Assembly: GCA_031213475.1 (NCBI GenBank)
Contig: JARUPZ010000006.1
Location: 5,204,045-5,268,044, forward strand
Reading direction: 5' to 3'
DNA length: 64,000 bases
Source: Nereocystis luetkeana
Taxonomy: Eukaryota; Sar; Phaeophyceae; Laminariales; Laminariaceae
Under the pieces are notes generated by a model. The model saw only the letters and a program-made list of their open reading frames with translations, did no database searches and was not told the origin of the DNA. Shown here in pieces: positions 1 to 13,400 of the stretch (its first letter is position 1; the number at the start of each line of letters is the position of its first letter). The position numbers and the translations under genes were made by a program.

Positions 1-564
1 AAACAATACCACGCCGGATGGGTTTCTTTTCCGCGAACTCGAGCCGAGGGAGGCAAAAAACTGAAGCGGGTTCCGAGGAAAGAACGCTTGATGATGGACA
101 TTTAGGCCATGATAAACACAAGTCTTTGGGGGGAGAGGGAGCGGAGGCAATCTGGAACACACCAAAGGTTAAATGATTTGCGTTCCGCGTCGTGACTCGG
201 GTAGTCTAGACTACAGAGTAGTACGTCTATAGAGAAGTGATCGGAACTTAGGAACAAACCGTTCTCCGTTCTCCTTCGTCGTTTGATAGGCCACCTACTC
301 GATGATTTCGACAGTCAAACAGTAGACCCGTCTAAAATAACTAGGTGAAGGCTTTCTGCGCGGGCGCGAGGGGTGGCGAGTCCTCGTGGAGGGCGTCGGC
401 AGCAGCAGCGCCTCCAGGAGACGTCTGCGGCGGAGGCAATACTTCTGGCCCCAGGCAGTGAGCGCCGTATAGTGTTGGTGACGTGATCGCTACGGCCAAA
501 AGGCACGCAGAACGCAGTCAATTGGTACAACGGGCAAAGCGAACCAGCATCTTCTTTTTTTCCA
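1..564. other. Downstream of ARP6; possible alternative last exon
   Basis: No gene of its own is seen here. On the minus strand, 346-450 stays open in a frame that could follow the GTGAGT donor near 609 through an AG near 443 or 427, giving an Ala/Pro-rich tail. Otherwise this is 3' flank. Confidence 0.35.
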
Positions 565-660
565 TCAGACACAAGAGTCCGACACGTCAAGGCGGCACTC
601 ACTCGTCAAGCAGATGTTTGGGTTGCGATCCACGATCTCCTCTCCCATCGCGAGAGCCGC
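565..660 (-). CDS. ARP6: ARP6 exon 11 (C-terminus, end uncertain)
   Basis: The exon encodes [20 protein letters not shown] then [11 protein letters not shown] and a stop at 565. It aligns with the GG-LxA-x-F-x-VT-x-EYEE tail of ARP6. A strong GTGAGT donor lies inside it near 609. A further exon ending near 346 is therefore an alternative C-terminus. Confidence 0.7.
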   Translation of the reverse strand, partial: AALAMGEEIVDRNPNICLTSECRLDVSDSCV

Positions 661-1364
661 CTGCAGGTGAGTCATAACAGAGTCCATAGGTGTTCTGTGT
701 GCACAGCAGTGGCCTGTACCGTGCGTCGAAAAAAACTGAGCACTGGACGCGTTCCGTTCGGCAACACCACCATGGAAACCTTTTGCGAGGCATAAAACAA
801 AGGGGGCAGGGGTTGTTTTCCCACACAAAAATTACGTCGTTCCACCTTGAGCGGAAATATAAGAACCACTGGATAATAAATTTAAGCACTAAATAATCCT
901 TACATTTTCGTTCAAATTGGTACCTGGCGCAACCAAATACGAGGACACAGACCACGTGTCCATAGACACATAGACACAGACCACGTGTCGCTGTTGTTGC
1001 AGGAGACCCCGGCCGAATACCATAGATGCGAGAGGGCTATACAAGATGCAGGAGCTGTGTATGAGATATGAGCCGCACATATCAAGCCTGATAGGAAAGC
1101 AAAAATGTTGTTGTTCGTTCTTCGATTTTGGATCGCATAATATGCATTTATTCATTAATTCGCAATGCGGCACACATTGTTGTACTCAATGGGCTAATAA
1201 TGATCACTCCATCTTGGTGCTGCCCCGAATGCCTGCGCTTTGTTGTGGGCTCTGTTTTCGACCGCGTACCAGAGACGGCTGCTTCAGGCTCTTCATCGAG
1301 CTGCTAGAAGTACGAGAGGAGGAGCTTTTCGGCCTTCTTCGTGCAGCTATTATACTATCAATAA

Positions 1365-1411
<47 letters not shown>

Positions 1412-4400
1412 AAGTGAGTGTATACTGCTGCTGTTGTAAGCGCAGTGTTATTAATAGTATGTCTGTGTATATCATCAGTAATGTAGTTTTGTTGCGATAA
1501 TACCCACCGGCAGCCACAGCAGTCGTCAGCAACCCTGGCCAAACCCGAAACCCCAGCCGCCCCCCGCCCCCTCCCCCCCACCCCATCCCATCCCACACAC
1601 CCCACCTCATTTATTCCCTCCCCCCCCCCCCCCAGCAGTTTACTGAGGATTAGCATACTATTAGCAAGAAACTTGGTGCGAGAAAATTCAAACACACAAC
1701 AAACGGCAAGCTCGTACAGCATCAAAGACACGAAAAAACTTGCGCGAGGGGCGCAAGCGCCACACACAGCGGACCTCACCCAGAGTAAACTGAACTGGGG
1801 AACTGCACGACGCAGCCATGGATTAATTATTTTCTCCCGTGTAACATCACCACATACATCATCGAGGATCCAAACGACGACAAAACAATATTTCGAGAGA
1901 GAGAAAATAGATAAGGTTTGGTAAACGCCCCCCCTAGGACAATGACATACCAGTTGTTAGTACCTGGTACATGAATGCATGACGTTATAATGATGAATGC
2001 GAGAGGAACCACGGGGCGGCCACTACTTACCACTATGTATATTATGGCAAGTATTTAATAGTACTGTAGTAGTGCCCTCTAAGGGCTGGTATAAATACAA
2101 AATCATACACCAGGTATACAAGAGGACACTCGTTTCACCCATCTACTAGTTAAAACTACACCGTACTCTACAGCACGTACTGCTGCTGCACCTACAAACG
2201 ATGCTATTAATACTATAATTTCAAGCAATTTGTCTCCAAAATAGCTGTGGTGTAATTCTCAAACGGGGTTTTAAGGTTGTACCACACTCTGGCCGGAAAT
2301 AAAGTTCCCGTTTCATATTGTCATCAGATACCAAATGTATACCACAATCTCGGCCAGGGTGATACGATACATGATGACATGTTGAGATGGCCCGCAAGGA
2401 TTTATTACAGTAGTAACTACGTCATAGATAGCCCCCCCGCACGTGAGCCCAACGGGCTGGGCAGCCCACACCTCTCCCCTGGAACCCCGAACCGAGACTT
2501 CCTTCGAGGGTATACCATGTACCGCCGCCCCACCCACCCAACTAATTGTCACCAATATTGGTCTCCTTCCTCTTATCGTCTGACAAACCATGTGCACAGT
2601 GCACAGAATGTGCGAGTGTGTAACCACCAAAAAGTGACGAGAGAAATAAATAGCTTGAGGGAAACCTTCGATTTATTTGTTTGTCGTTATTTTCCGTCGG
2701 CTGATTGTTTGGCTAAACGGTATTAAGTGACAAAAACCGACAACAACGCGGTACCCTGTAAAATAACGCATCGCACTTTTGATGCCAGGATGGACAGACA
2801 GGTCGACACGATCGCGTGAACCCATCGCCACCGCAATCAGCCGATAGTGTTGCAAAATATCACGCTATTTATGCACGCCAAAAAGAAATAGTCTGGGCGC
2901 TGTTTCGCCGCAGCCAAGACTGGGTCCAACTTGAATGGAAGAAGCATCACGCAATACTCCTATGAAGACCTACGAGATACTTACTATACCTGGTATGGGC
3001 TACGAAATTTTAGGACGGCAACTTCTTTTGTAGTCGTCATAGACCTTACCAGTAGATACCTGGTTACGCTTCATCATACACCTGATACTATTTGATAGTA
3101 CAATATAGTAGTAGCAGTAGCATCAATGTTAGTAGTGGTCATGGAAATTCCCAGCGACGTAGTTGTACTATTAATAGCAGGGAAATAGTCCATCAATCAT
3201 CGTGCATCCCACGAACAACGAAGAAAAACGGAAGTCTGATCCTCTCCAAGAAACCCAAAAACGCAAAACAAGGGCGTCGTCAACGTCATAGCCCATAGTC
3301 GTCAACTTATCTACATAGCTGCATAACTCAATCAGGTGACACCCCAGACCATAGCACAACTTCTGTGCCAGTGCGTAAAATAGACGTGTGAGGCGTCCTT
3401 AATCTCGCGGAAAATACATGAAACAAAACACACCACCCGGCGCAACTCGAACACAGGAATATGCGATATGTATGGAAGTTTTTAACTCACCCACACAGAA
3501 CCTACAGTAGTATGACCTCATACACATGGACAACAGAGTAGCGAACGTACACCACGCTTACCTACCAAACGATTCAATAATAATAGCCCTCGGTAGGCCA
3601 CGTACTGGTACTGGTAACGATACCTACACAGCAGTACAGCAGTTACTAATACGAAGTATGCACAGAAGATCAAAGGGCGAACGACCGCACGCTCTGCAAC
3701 TATTAGCGATGGCAATAGCAGATGTCGCACGTTAGGGGAAGACTCTGCGCCCGAGACCTCACAGAAAGCGTTTCCCCCCCCACACCCCACGTTGCTCTTG
3801 ACCATACGTCACGGCTAACGTGCACACCGCGCTTGATTGCCAGATGTTTAGCCACTTTTATCTCCGTAGTCGATACACCGGTTGTTCACTACTACGTACT
3901 AGAAAATGAAGCACAATCTTGACACCCTTCATTGCCCGACTTATTGCCCGGACACGCCCAGCAGTCATCGATGCCCGCCGGAAGCAACAGCAAACAAGCC
4001 CGGGACGCAGCACGCCAAAAGGTTTCTCTCAACAAAGCCGTCCGCCTCATCACAGAACCCAGTTCCCAGCCAACAGTAAAGGCGACAAGGGCGGCACCCT
4101 CTTCTCACCCCCCCCCCAAAACAAAACGCCTCCGTGACGACGTCATCGCCGCCATACTGCTAGTAGTGGGCACAACACAGCAGCAACAGCCAGCCCTCGC
4201 CACGACGTCTCTCCACCAATGCTGTATGTGCGTGCCATATTTGAATGGAAGCAGCAGCTACCAGTCGGCATATCGAATCTTGCAGATGGTGTGCCCGAAC
4301 TCCTCGTACTCCTGCTTGCTCACCGCGAAGCTGCCGAACTCCGGGCTCGCGCCGAAGAGCGAGCCGCCTGCGCACGGCGAAGCGCGCGAACAGGGTCCAC

Positions 4401-7400
4401 ACAACGACAACACAAGCGCGTGAGAAAGGGGTGGGGTCAGTTACCATCCAGTCTGCTTTACACGTACCTGGTGTATGCTGATACTTCGAAGTATACCGTC
4501 ATGTACGGGTACAAACGGCCACGTGCGAGGGAACACATTTTCAGAGGGGCGTCAAATTTTTCGACAGTTTCCCCCGGTGGGTGCATTTAACGGCGTGGCC
4601 GTCGATTGGACTCGGCCAACAGTAGCCCCGTCGCCCCTTCGGGTATCAGAGATAGCGACCAATGGGTATTGAAGACAGCGACCAGTACAATGGTTAGTAA
4701 CTCTGGTGTTATCAACCATCTGTGTACGAGCAGCGTGAGAGTCCAGCAGTACTGCTGTACGAGTAACGATAACGTAGCGCCCGTGCCGTACGAGTCCTTG
4801 CATTCCACCATTGTAATACTCGGACACGAAAGTTGTACGACCTACGTACGCAGCGGCGGTTGCTGTAATCGCGATTTTTTGTCGCCGGTTCTCTCCTCTG
4901 CAAGTGGGTTAAGCGAAGAGAAGCACGTATCAAAAAGGTATATTAATAAAAAGTGAAAAACAAAAAACAAAAACGTTGTACCAATGGTGAAGCAGGTCAA
5001 AAATCATGGTGCAATGAAAAGAAAATAAACGAAACGAAACGGAGGGCTAAACAAAACAAGGGAAATAAACGAAACACACGATGCATAAAGAAACGGAACA
5101 ATACGAACACAAAACGTCACAAAACGACACAAAACAACCCAAAACAAAACAAAAACCAAAACAATCAAACCAACTGAAACAAAGGAAACAAAGAGAACCG
5201 GAAAATAAAAATAAAAATGAAGGGTATAATAAGACACAAAATGAAATATCAGCAAGTACCCCCCCGGTACCTGGCACGTACCCAGTGAAAACCAAACCAA
5301 TACGAATAGCTTACTTACAAGTAAAGTAAGAAACAACAAAAACATAGACGACACAAAAAACCCTGCCGAAAAGAACAAACAAAAGAAAATTAGGGGGCGT
5401 TCACACACCTCGCCAGGCGTGCAGCGTGGGCTCTTCGGGGAGGATGACGTTGACCTCGCAGTGTGTCGGGGCTGAGGCGCGAAGGTCTCTGTACACCCGC
5501 TCCCGGAGGTTGGGAATAGCGCAGTTGCCCCCGGTCAGGAGAACATTCGCGTAAAACTGGGGGCGTAACGCCTCGGGACACCTGCGGAAACCCCCCACGC
5601 GCAAAGCACACAAGAAAATGGAGGTGGAAAAACGTTCAAACGTTGAGAGCGGAGGAACGGCACAGCAGCAGCAGCAGCAGCAGCAGCGGTACAAGACACC
5701 ACGTGCTGTAAGACACTCTTGCAGCATTTCAAAGCTCTCGCACAGATCATCTACCCATCATCGATTCCCGCTTCATGACCTCAATATTTCAGGGCGGATA
5801 TATTCCTGATCTGTACTGGTATAATATGTACAGCTCGTGTTGCCCATGTATTATTAGTACTGCGCTGTACCGAAGCACATATCTGGCACCTGACTCCAAT
5901 TCCAAGTAACAAGTCCCCCTGAACGGGAGGGCAGTTCTAAAGGGAATTTTAACTCCCAACACTCTGAAAAGTGGCGTCGCGTACAGTGCCACAAGTAGTC
6001 TACGCAACAAGCGCGATTGAACGCTTCGACAACTGTTATCAGCAACAGCAACCCTTGTGAGAATCCCGAGAGGAAAACTAAACAAAAAAAAGTAATCACC
6101 GACTACGTACCGTACGGTACTACTGACTGTATCTGCTATTTTTACGATTTTTTCAGACAAAAAAACGGCTGGGTTACGGGGACGATAAACATGCTCGAAA
6201 AAAAAAGAATTCGCACACACCCACTGAGTTCTACAGCTGTCAGAGTGCGTTACCCTCAATAAGGGGCACCAGGCACAATGTATATATATCCATACCTCGC
6301 ACAGATAGACCATTTACAGATAGATCATGATACTCAGTACAGATCATTTGTGAAGATCCCCACTGCTATTGTGAGACGTTATGCGGGATCTGCATACGTA
6401 GTCCATCTCTAACCCAGGAAACACGCTCTGCCGTAGATCATGCGGGTTGCACGGCTTGCTCCCACCCGGCAACATGGGCTCTCAACCATGAAGGGTCGGG
6501 AAACTGGCCTATTTGCCTTGAAAAATCTAGATCATCAAATGATCTGTACACGATCTGTACATGATCTGGTCATGGTATGTCCGAGGTGGGGATGTATGTC
6601 CTTCACGAGGGGGTATCAAACCCGTACAGTTGGTACATCCGATCGAAGCGTACGACACACACAGCATGCAAAGATGAGTTTTCGACGACATCCTCCCCCT
6701 ACGCAAAGCAGCAGGGAGCCTCCTGCGAGGCAAAGCGTAGTATTAAACTGCGTACAGCGCTGGGACGTAATCACGGGTCTAATGTTTTTTCTTAATATAC
6801 TACCGGGACGTGATCACAGCTCTGACATTTTTTTTAAATATTTACACTGAAAGCACGCTACGAGCGACAATCTAAGGGGTTAGGACAATGATCTCCAACA
6901 AAAGACGTTAGGAGACCGGTCATTCTGGGGCGGGTCAAGACTTCTTGCGTTTGTCTTTTACGCAAACTACTGTAGTTTTAGCGTAAGGGAGCGGTCAGTC
7001 AAGCCGTCACCAAGCGGTCAAACCGCGATCTCCTATTTACCTGATGGTGTGTTTTAGTGCAGGGGAGCGGTCAGTCAAGGAGTCAAATCGCGGTCTCCTC
7101 TTTATATAGCATATTTAGTGTAGGGGCTGTCACTCAAGGGATCAGACCGCGGTCTCCTATATATAGTATATTCGAGTGTAGAGGGGCGGTCAGTCAAGGG
7201 GTCAAATCAAGGTCTCTTTTACATATGGTGTACTTTAGTGTAGGGGGGCGTACAGTCAAGCGGTCAAGCCCCGGTCTCCCAGCATGTTTTAGTGTAGGGG
7301 GAAAGTCAGTCTAAGGCCGTCAGTCAAGGGATATTTTAGGTGTAGGAGGGGCGGTCAGTCAAGCGGCCAACCCGCGGTCTCCTCTATGTATAGGATATTT

Positions 7401-10400
7401 AGTGCAGGGAGCGGTCAGTCAAGCGGTCAAACCACGGTCTGTCGGGGGCCGGTCAGCCAAGCGGTCAACCCGCGGCTTTTCTATCAATCACCTTTCAGTA
7501 CAAGGGGGGGGGGGGGCGATCAGTCAAGGGGTCAAACCACGGTCTCCTCGTATAAATAGCATATTTGACCGGCAACGGAAAACGCACCGTCCTATGCAGG
7601 CCGCGATGGCCTCCGAGAGCCCCATCTGCCTCAGCCCGATGTTGGACGGGTGGAAGAGCACCTCCGGTATGTGGAAGCGCTCGTTTCCCATCGTCAACAC
7701 CTGAAGAGCAAAGCAGCGCGGCGGAGGTCGTTGGGGTTGGGCGCGCGCGCGCGCGTGGGGGGGGGGGGCGGGGGGTTACTCATTTTTAGCTTGACTCGGT
7801 CATGTGGCCATAGGCCACGCATCCCTGCCGAGAAGGAGCACCGTTCCTACTCCTAGTATCGAGACACCAGCATTTGGGCGATCACTACGCTTTTCCCCAT
7901 TGGTGATCTCTACCCAAGGATAGTTGAATATTTAGATATTTAGTTGGTGCCAGGCACTTACTTCGATCGTTTTCGGCATGTTCACTCGACGCAAAATAAC
8001 ATAACTTCCGCCGCCACTGCACGCGCACGGCTCATTTCCCTTGCCCCCCACTCTGAGGTAGTCTTTCCCTCGGTGCCTTACCACATTCGACCAGAACTAA
8101 AGTGTCACCCACCCATCTCCTACCCGTATTCCCTAGCCCCTTATCCATACTCCCCCCCCCCCCGAACCCGACATGCATGTCCGCGGGTACCCGCCACAAT
8201 CTTCTCAACTCACCGCTCGACCCCTCATCTCCTATATACCCCGGCATGTATGTCAGTGGCTGTTGGCCAGGACTCTTCCGCGCGGTTCTATCCCTATGTC
8301 CCCCGCCCCCCGACCCCGATCCCCTGTCTCCCTTCGACCCCGATCCCGACATGCCTCCCTGTGGCTGTTGGTAGTAACGTTCCGCGCCGACCGACTCCCC
8401 GAACCCCCTACAACTCCTACTCTGGTAAATGCATGCTTGTGGCTCTTGGTAAAATGATTTCGAACCCTCATCCTCTACATATAACCCCTATGCGGTACAT
8501 GAAATATAGCCCCCATCTCCTACCCCGAAATGCATTTTTCTTCCTCTTTTTGCCCATCTCCTCTCTTCTCTTCGCTCCGCTTTTCCGGCTCCTTCCCTTT
8601 CGTCCTCAGATCCGGTGTCACATGTCGCATACCAGGTACCAGGTATTTCGCCCCCAATAGCACCTACCAGGGTACAGCATTACACTTCCCTACCCCCGGA
8701 GCATGCATGCCTGCAGCCTGTCGAAACCCCTGCACCTCCTATCCATTACCACCCCCTGCCCCCCTACCCCCAACATGCATGCCTGCGGCTGTCGGTCGTC
8801 CTCCACCCCGAGGTCCTCCTGCTGCCGTCTTCTCGCCCGGGCCTCCCAGTCGACCTCTCTTGGGTAACCCTTCAGTACGCTCTTGCGATCCGGCAGGACG
8901 AACTCTCTGCCTCGAGGACAAGGACAGGGGACAACGGGGGGGGGGGGGGGGTGAGGGTGGTGGTGGTGAGGGTGGGGATGGGGTAGCTCTCGTCCAGCTC
9001 TGGCTAGGAACTCGAGCTGGTGGATATAACCAAGGGGTAAGTTCGGTACGGTATAATACCGGTCCCAGAGGCGTACCGAACTTACCGAAGTGTCGGGTAC
9101 CAGTTTTGAGGCCGTGCCGAACTTACCGAGGTGTCGGGAAACGGTGTTGAAGTCGTACCGAAGTTACCCATGTGTCGGGTACCAGTATTGAGGCCGTACC
9201 GGACTTACCGAGGTGTCGGGTAACGGTATCGAAGTCGTACCGAACGTACCGAAGTGTCGGGTTCCGGTATCGGGTTCGTACCGAACCTATAACCGGAGTG
9301 TTCGGTAGGGATTTGAGGCCGTACCAAACTATACCGAGGACTTCGCCAAGGTATCAACACCCCCGAGATACCTTGGTACGTGTGTACCGTGCTGTATACC
9401 CTATGGAACATACACACCCTGGGAATAGTAATATTGGCAACGACTACTTATCATCAACTGCTGTATGCTCTAGTTGGAAGAGGCCTTTACCAACGACGAA
9501 AACAAAAAAAGGTTATCGGAGATTTTTTCGGCAGCCGGACCGGGCGGATTTCCGGCTTCTTTCATTCTCTTTACGCATAGGATCTCCGGCTTCATTCACC
9601 AAGCTCAAACGTAACGCATCAACCCTTTTAGGACCGCAGCCACGTTTTGGGGGCAAAACTACTTAGAATTTGAGTGGTTTGTCCGCCTAAACGGGACTGT
9701 AGTTCCGAAAAGGGTTCAGGCACGTCGTTCCAAAAATTAAGGCATGCCCTATCCCCTACCACTCTGAACGCAAGTATTAGGAACTCTTGGTGCGCTTATC
9801 AAATGACTAGTAAAAGTTTCGTGTACTTCATCTCAGGATGGTCTATTTTTATAGGCGGCCGTGTAAACGTGAGCAACTCGCTCCGCGCGCTCGTGATAAC
9901 TTTTTGTCAATTATTTTCTCCTTTTTCTTTTTCTCGTCGAAAAGCCCCTGGTCGGCAAAATAAAAAGGGCCGCACCTGACGATGGGGTTGTCCGGTCGTA
10001 CCCACCGCGCCGCGCGTAGGTCGGCGTCCAAGTCGAGGCTAACGTAACTAAGCGAGTCCTTCACCTCCTGCATGAGCTGTGGGGAGAGAGGGGAGGAGAG
10101 GGCGGGGGAGGGTAAGGAGTAAACACGAGAGGGGAGGGAGGGCGTTGAGGGGGAAGGAGGAGAGGGGGGGGCACTCATGACATGCATAGACCCTCGCAAC
10201 CCTAGAACGCTGGGACGGAGCACGTCGGGTTGTCACTGTCCAGGCAGACATTGCTTGCGCCAAGCGCCAAGGGGAAAGAGAATGGGGGGGGGGGCGGGGG
10301 GGGTCACGTGCGGGATTACTGAATATATCACCGGACGGGAATAACTGCTGTTAGTGAAGGCCCCTCGACAAAGCGACGAAGAAGTTCAGTTTGGTCACCT

Positions 10401-13400
10401 TTTCATGAGACTTGAGTGAGCCCTGCCGTCAGCCTTTATCTTACTTGAGACCTGAGACTGTACTTGGGGCATAAGGGGAAACACACAAAAACGCGAACGA
10501 AAACACACATGCATGTCTATACGAGCACCGCACATACAAAAACACGCATACGCATACACGAACACGAACACAGACACGGGAACGCAAGTGAGGTAGATGG
10601 GCCGGCAGACGGATGAAACAACAGCTAGACAGATAAACAGACAAGGCATGCAGATGAACTATATAAATACAGATACAGACAGATAGACAGACAGACAGAC
10701 AAAGCAAAATAAACTCACACACGTACCTCGAACTCGTCCATCATATTCCACTGCCGGTACGAGATGACCTCCTTAAGGTAATTTGTCAACAGTTTCCCGC
10801 CCACGTTCAGCCTCAACGCCTGCACAGCACGGACGTAGCGCCAACCGAGGGCAACGATTAAAGACACATGTTAAAGGCACCGATCAAAAGTAACAACCAG
10901 TGGTAACGACCAAAAGGAACAACCAAAGGTAACGACCGGAGGCAACGATCGTAGGCAAAGACCACAGATAACGACCAAACATAGCGCCCTTATGCAACTA
11001 CCAAAGACAACGACCAAAGGAAACGGCCGAAGGCAATGAACGACCAAAGGCAACAACCAAAGGCAGCGCCCGAAGGTAGCCCCGTAGTAACCTAAGGGAA
11101 CGACCAAAGGCAACGACCATAAAACAACGATAAAAAGTTGAAACGAAAGAAAGTAACGACAAAAGGCGACGTCGAAACCGCCCCCCCCCCCCCCCCCCCC
11201 CCCCACCTCCCCTCGTGAAAGTCCAGCCTCCTGTGAACAAAGAGACAAAACAAAAAAAGAGGCACGGTACTCGTACACCTCGTGCCCACCGATTTGTGCA
11301 GGGCGCGGCCCTGATAAAACGGCAGGATGTGGGTGAACGAGAAGCCCGAGTCCACCACGATACACACGTCCGACATGGGCCCCCTCCCGCTGCCGCCCAA
11401 GTCCGCCCCGGCCGGCTCGTCCAGCCGCACGTCCTCCTCCGTCTCCCAGACCTCCTCCTTCTCCTCTTCCTCCTCCTCCTCGTCTTCACCCCCTTCCCCG
11501 CCGTCCTCCCCCCCTGCCTTCTTTTCGTTGTCTTCGGTGGTGTCTCCATTGTCCGACCTCTTGCCCTTGCCGCCCTTGCCCCCCCCCCCGCCGCCGCCGC
11601 TGCTACCGCTTCCGCCCGTGGAAGACGACGAAGACTTTCGGGAGGAGCTCCGCTTGGAGGAGGCCAGGCCCATCACGCCCTCCGGGTCCGTGGGGTCGTA
11701 TCGCTGCCTGAGAGAACAAAAATACCGCCGACACCCAATACCAACCCCCGACATCATCACCAACACCAACACCAACACCAAAACCAACAACGCCAACACC
11801 AACGCCAGCACCAACGCCGGCACCAACATCAACACCGACACCAACACCGAACAAGGGGCGGGAGGCGGATACGGTGACGTCAGCGGCAAAGGAAAAGTGC
11901 GTAAGGAGGCGTCGAGATGGAGGGGGGAGGGGGGGGGTTACGCAAGGGTGGCCAGGGCTTAGGGGGAGGAGGGGATGGGTAGGACCACACATCTATTACG
12001 GGGGGCCATAGTTAACAGGACCTATGGTATAGTTAAAAACCTATATGTTTAACCATTTTTACTAACAATATTTGGTCCTGTTAACTATGGCCCCCCGTAA
12101 TAGACAGAAGCGCCACACAGCAGTGTATAGAGTGAGGGTAAGAGTGGCGTACGTACTCCTTTCACGGTAACCCCAAGCCGTAATCCAACGATCGTTTACG
12201 GTAACCCCAAGCGGTACTCCAGTGGCCTTTTAGGGTAACCCCAAGCGGTAACCTAACGACCTCGTACGGTAAACCCGAGCCGTAATCTAACGACCGTTTA
12301 CGGTAACCCCGAGCGGTACTCTAGTGGCATTTTACGGTAACTCCAAGCGGTAACATAACGACCTTGTACGGGAAACCCAGGCCGTAATCTAACGACCTTT
12401 TGCGATAAACTCAAGCGGTAATCTAACGACCTTTGGCGAAAACCCCAAGCGGCAATCTAACGAGATTCTACGGCAACCCCGATCCGTAATCAAACTAGCG
12501 AGCGGCGAGGGTATCGCTTAGGCCCAAGCTCCGTCAGCAGTAGCATGGGAAAACAAGAGCAAAGAACAACAACGCAGAAAACAAAGGAAAACACAAACAC
12601 GTAGAGAACGAACGACAAGAGAGGGGAAAACACAAAAGCAAAGCAACAACAAAAAAACGAAAGTGAAGAGGAAAATAAACACACACCAGGTACTTTGTAC
12701 ACACACAGATACGCAGATATCACATGCATACACAACACACACACAAAACAAAAAAACGAAGAAAAAAAAAAAAGGTGCAAAAAGCTCGGACAAAAAAAAC
12801 AACGTTCTCTTGTTCTCTCTCCCACCTAAACAAAAATGTTCGTGCCGCAATACTTCTCCTTCCCAGCAATACTAGCTGAGGGAAACCTGTCCGGCACAAC
12901 GCACCCATTTCCCGCTTCCTAAATCAACCGCTCCCCCCTCCCCTCCCCATCCCTCCCCTCTCCTCCCGCCCGTAAACATCCCTCCTCGAGGGGCAAACCA
13001 GGACAAGGGGGCGGGGGGGGGGGGGGGAGGGGGGGGCAGAAAACAGTCGACAAAAAAGCAGATCCGGTGGTGTTTATCTAGGAACGTGTCACTCACTTTC
13101 GTCTTCTTTCCCAAACAGACCCTTCTCACGGAAGGCATCCGATCGGAAAAAAAGGCAACAAGCGTGGGCGCACCGGGGAGGGTTTCCAAATGAGGCGGAG
13201 GCGTGCAGCGGACTGGACGGCAGCGGAGGAATTATCTCACGCAAGTCTCTCGCGAGAACTAGTGTGTGTGTCCGTCCTCCGAAACGTCGTGCTGTCTGCA
13301 GCAAAACTTCGATCCCCGCCCCCCCCTGCGCGATCGTGATGCTTCGCGCCTCCCGTGAGGGAGGGAAAGCATCATCGTCTGGTTCCATCGCAATCGGTCA

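Larger units (their letters stand above)
661..5406. other. ARP6 intron 10 content
   Basis: This is the longest ARP6 intron. It holds a family C element (841-921), an AGT array (1364-1410), C-rich tracts near 1550-1635, two TACCWGGTA sites (1961, 2987) and a T-poor A/C-rich block (4935-5370). No coding is supported. Confidence 0.6.

Noticed and set aside
1204-1779. A 191-codon minus frame
   Set aside because: It is created by the AGT array and C-rich tracts, with no family resemblance.
7944-9150. Long Pro-rich plus frames
   Set aside because: They arise from C-rich intron sequence that contains ARP6 exon 8 on the opposite strand.
11092-11889. A single 265-codon ARP6-like frame
   Set aside because: Only 11290-11707 is exon; the frame runs into introns on both sides, as splice sites and homology show.
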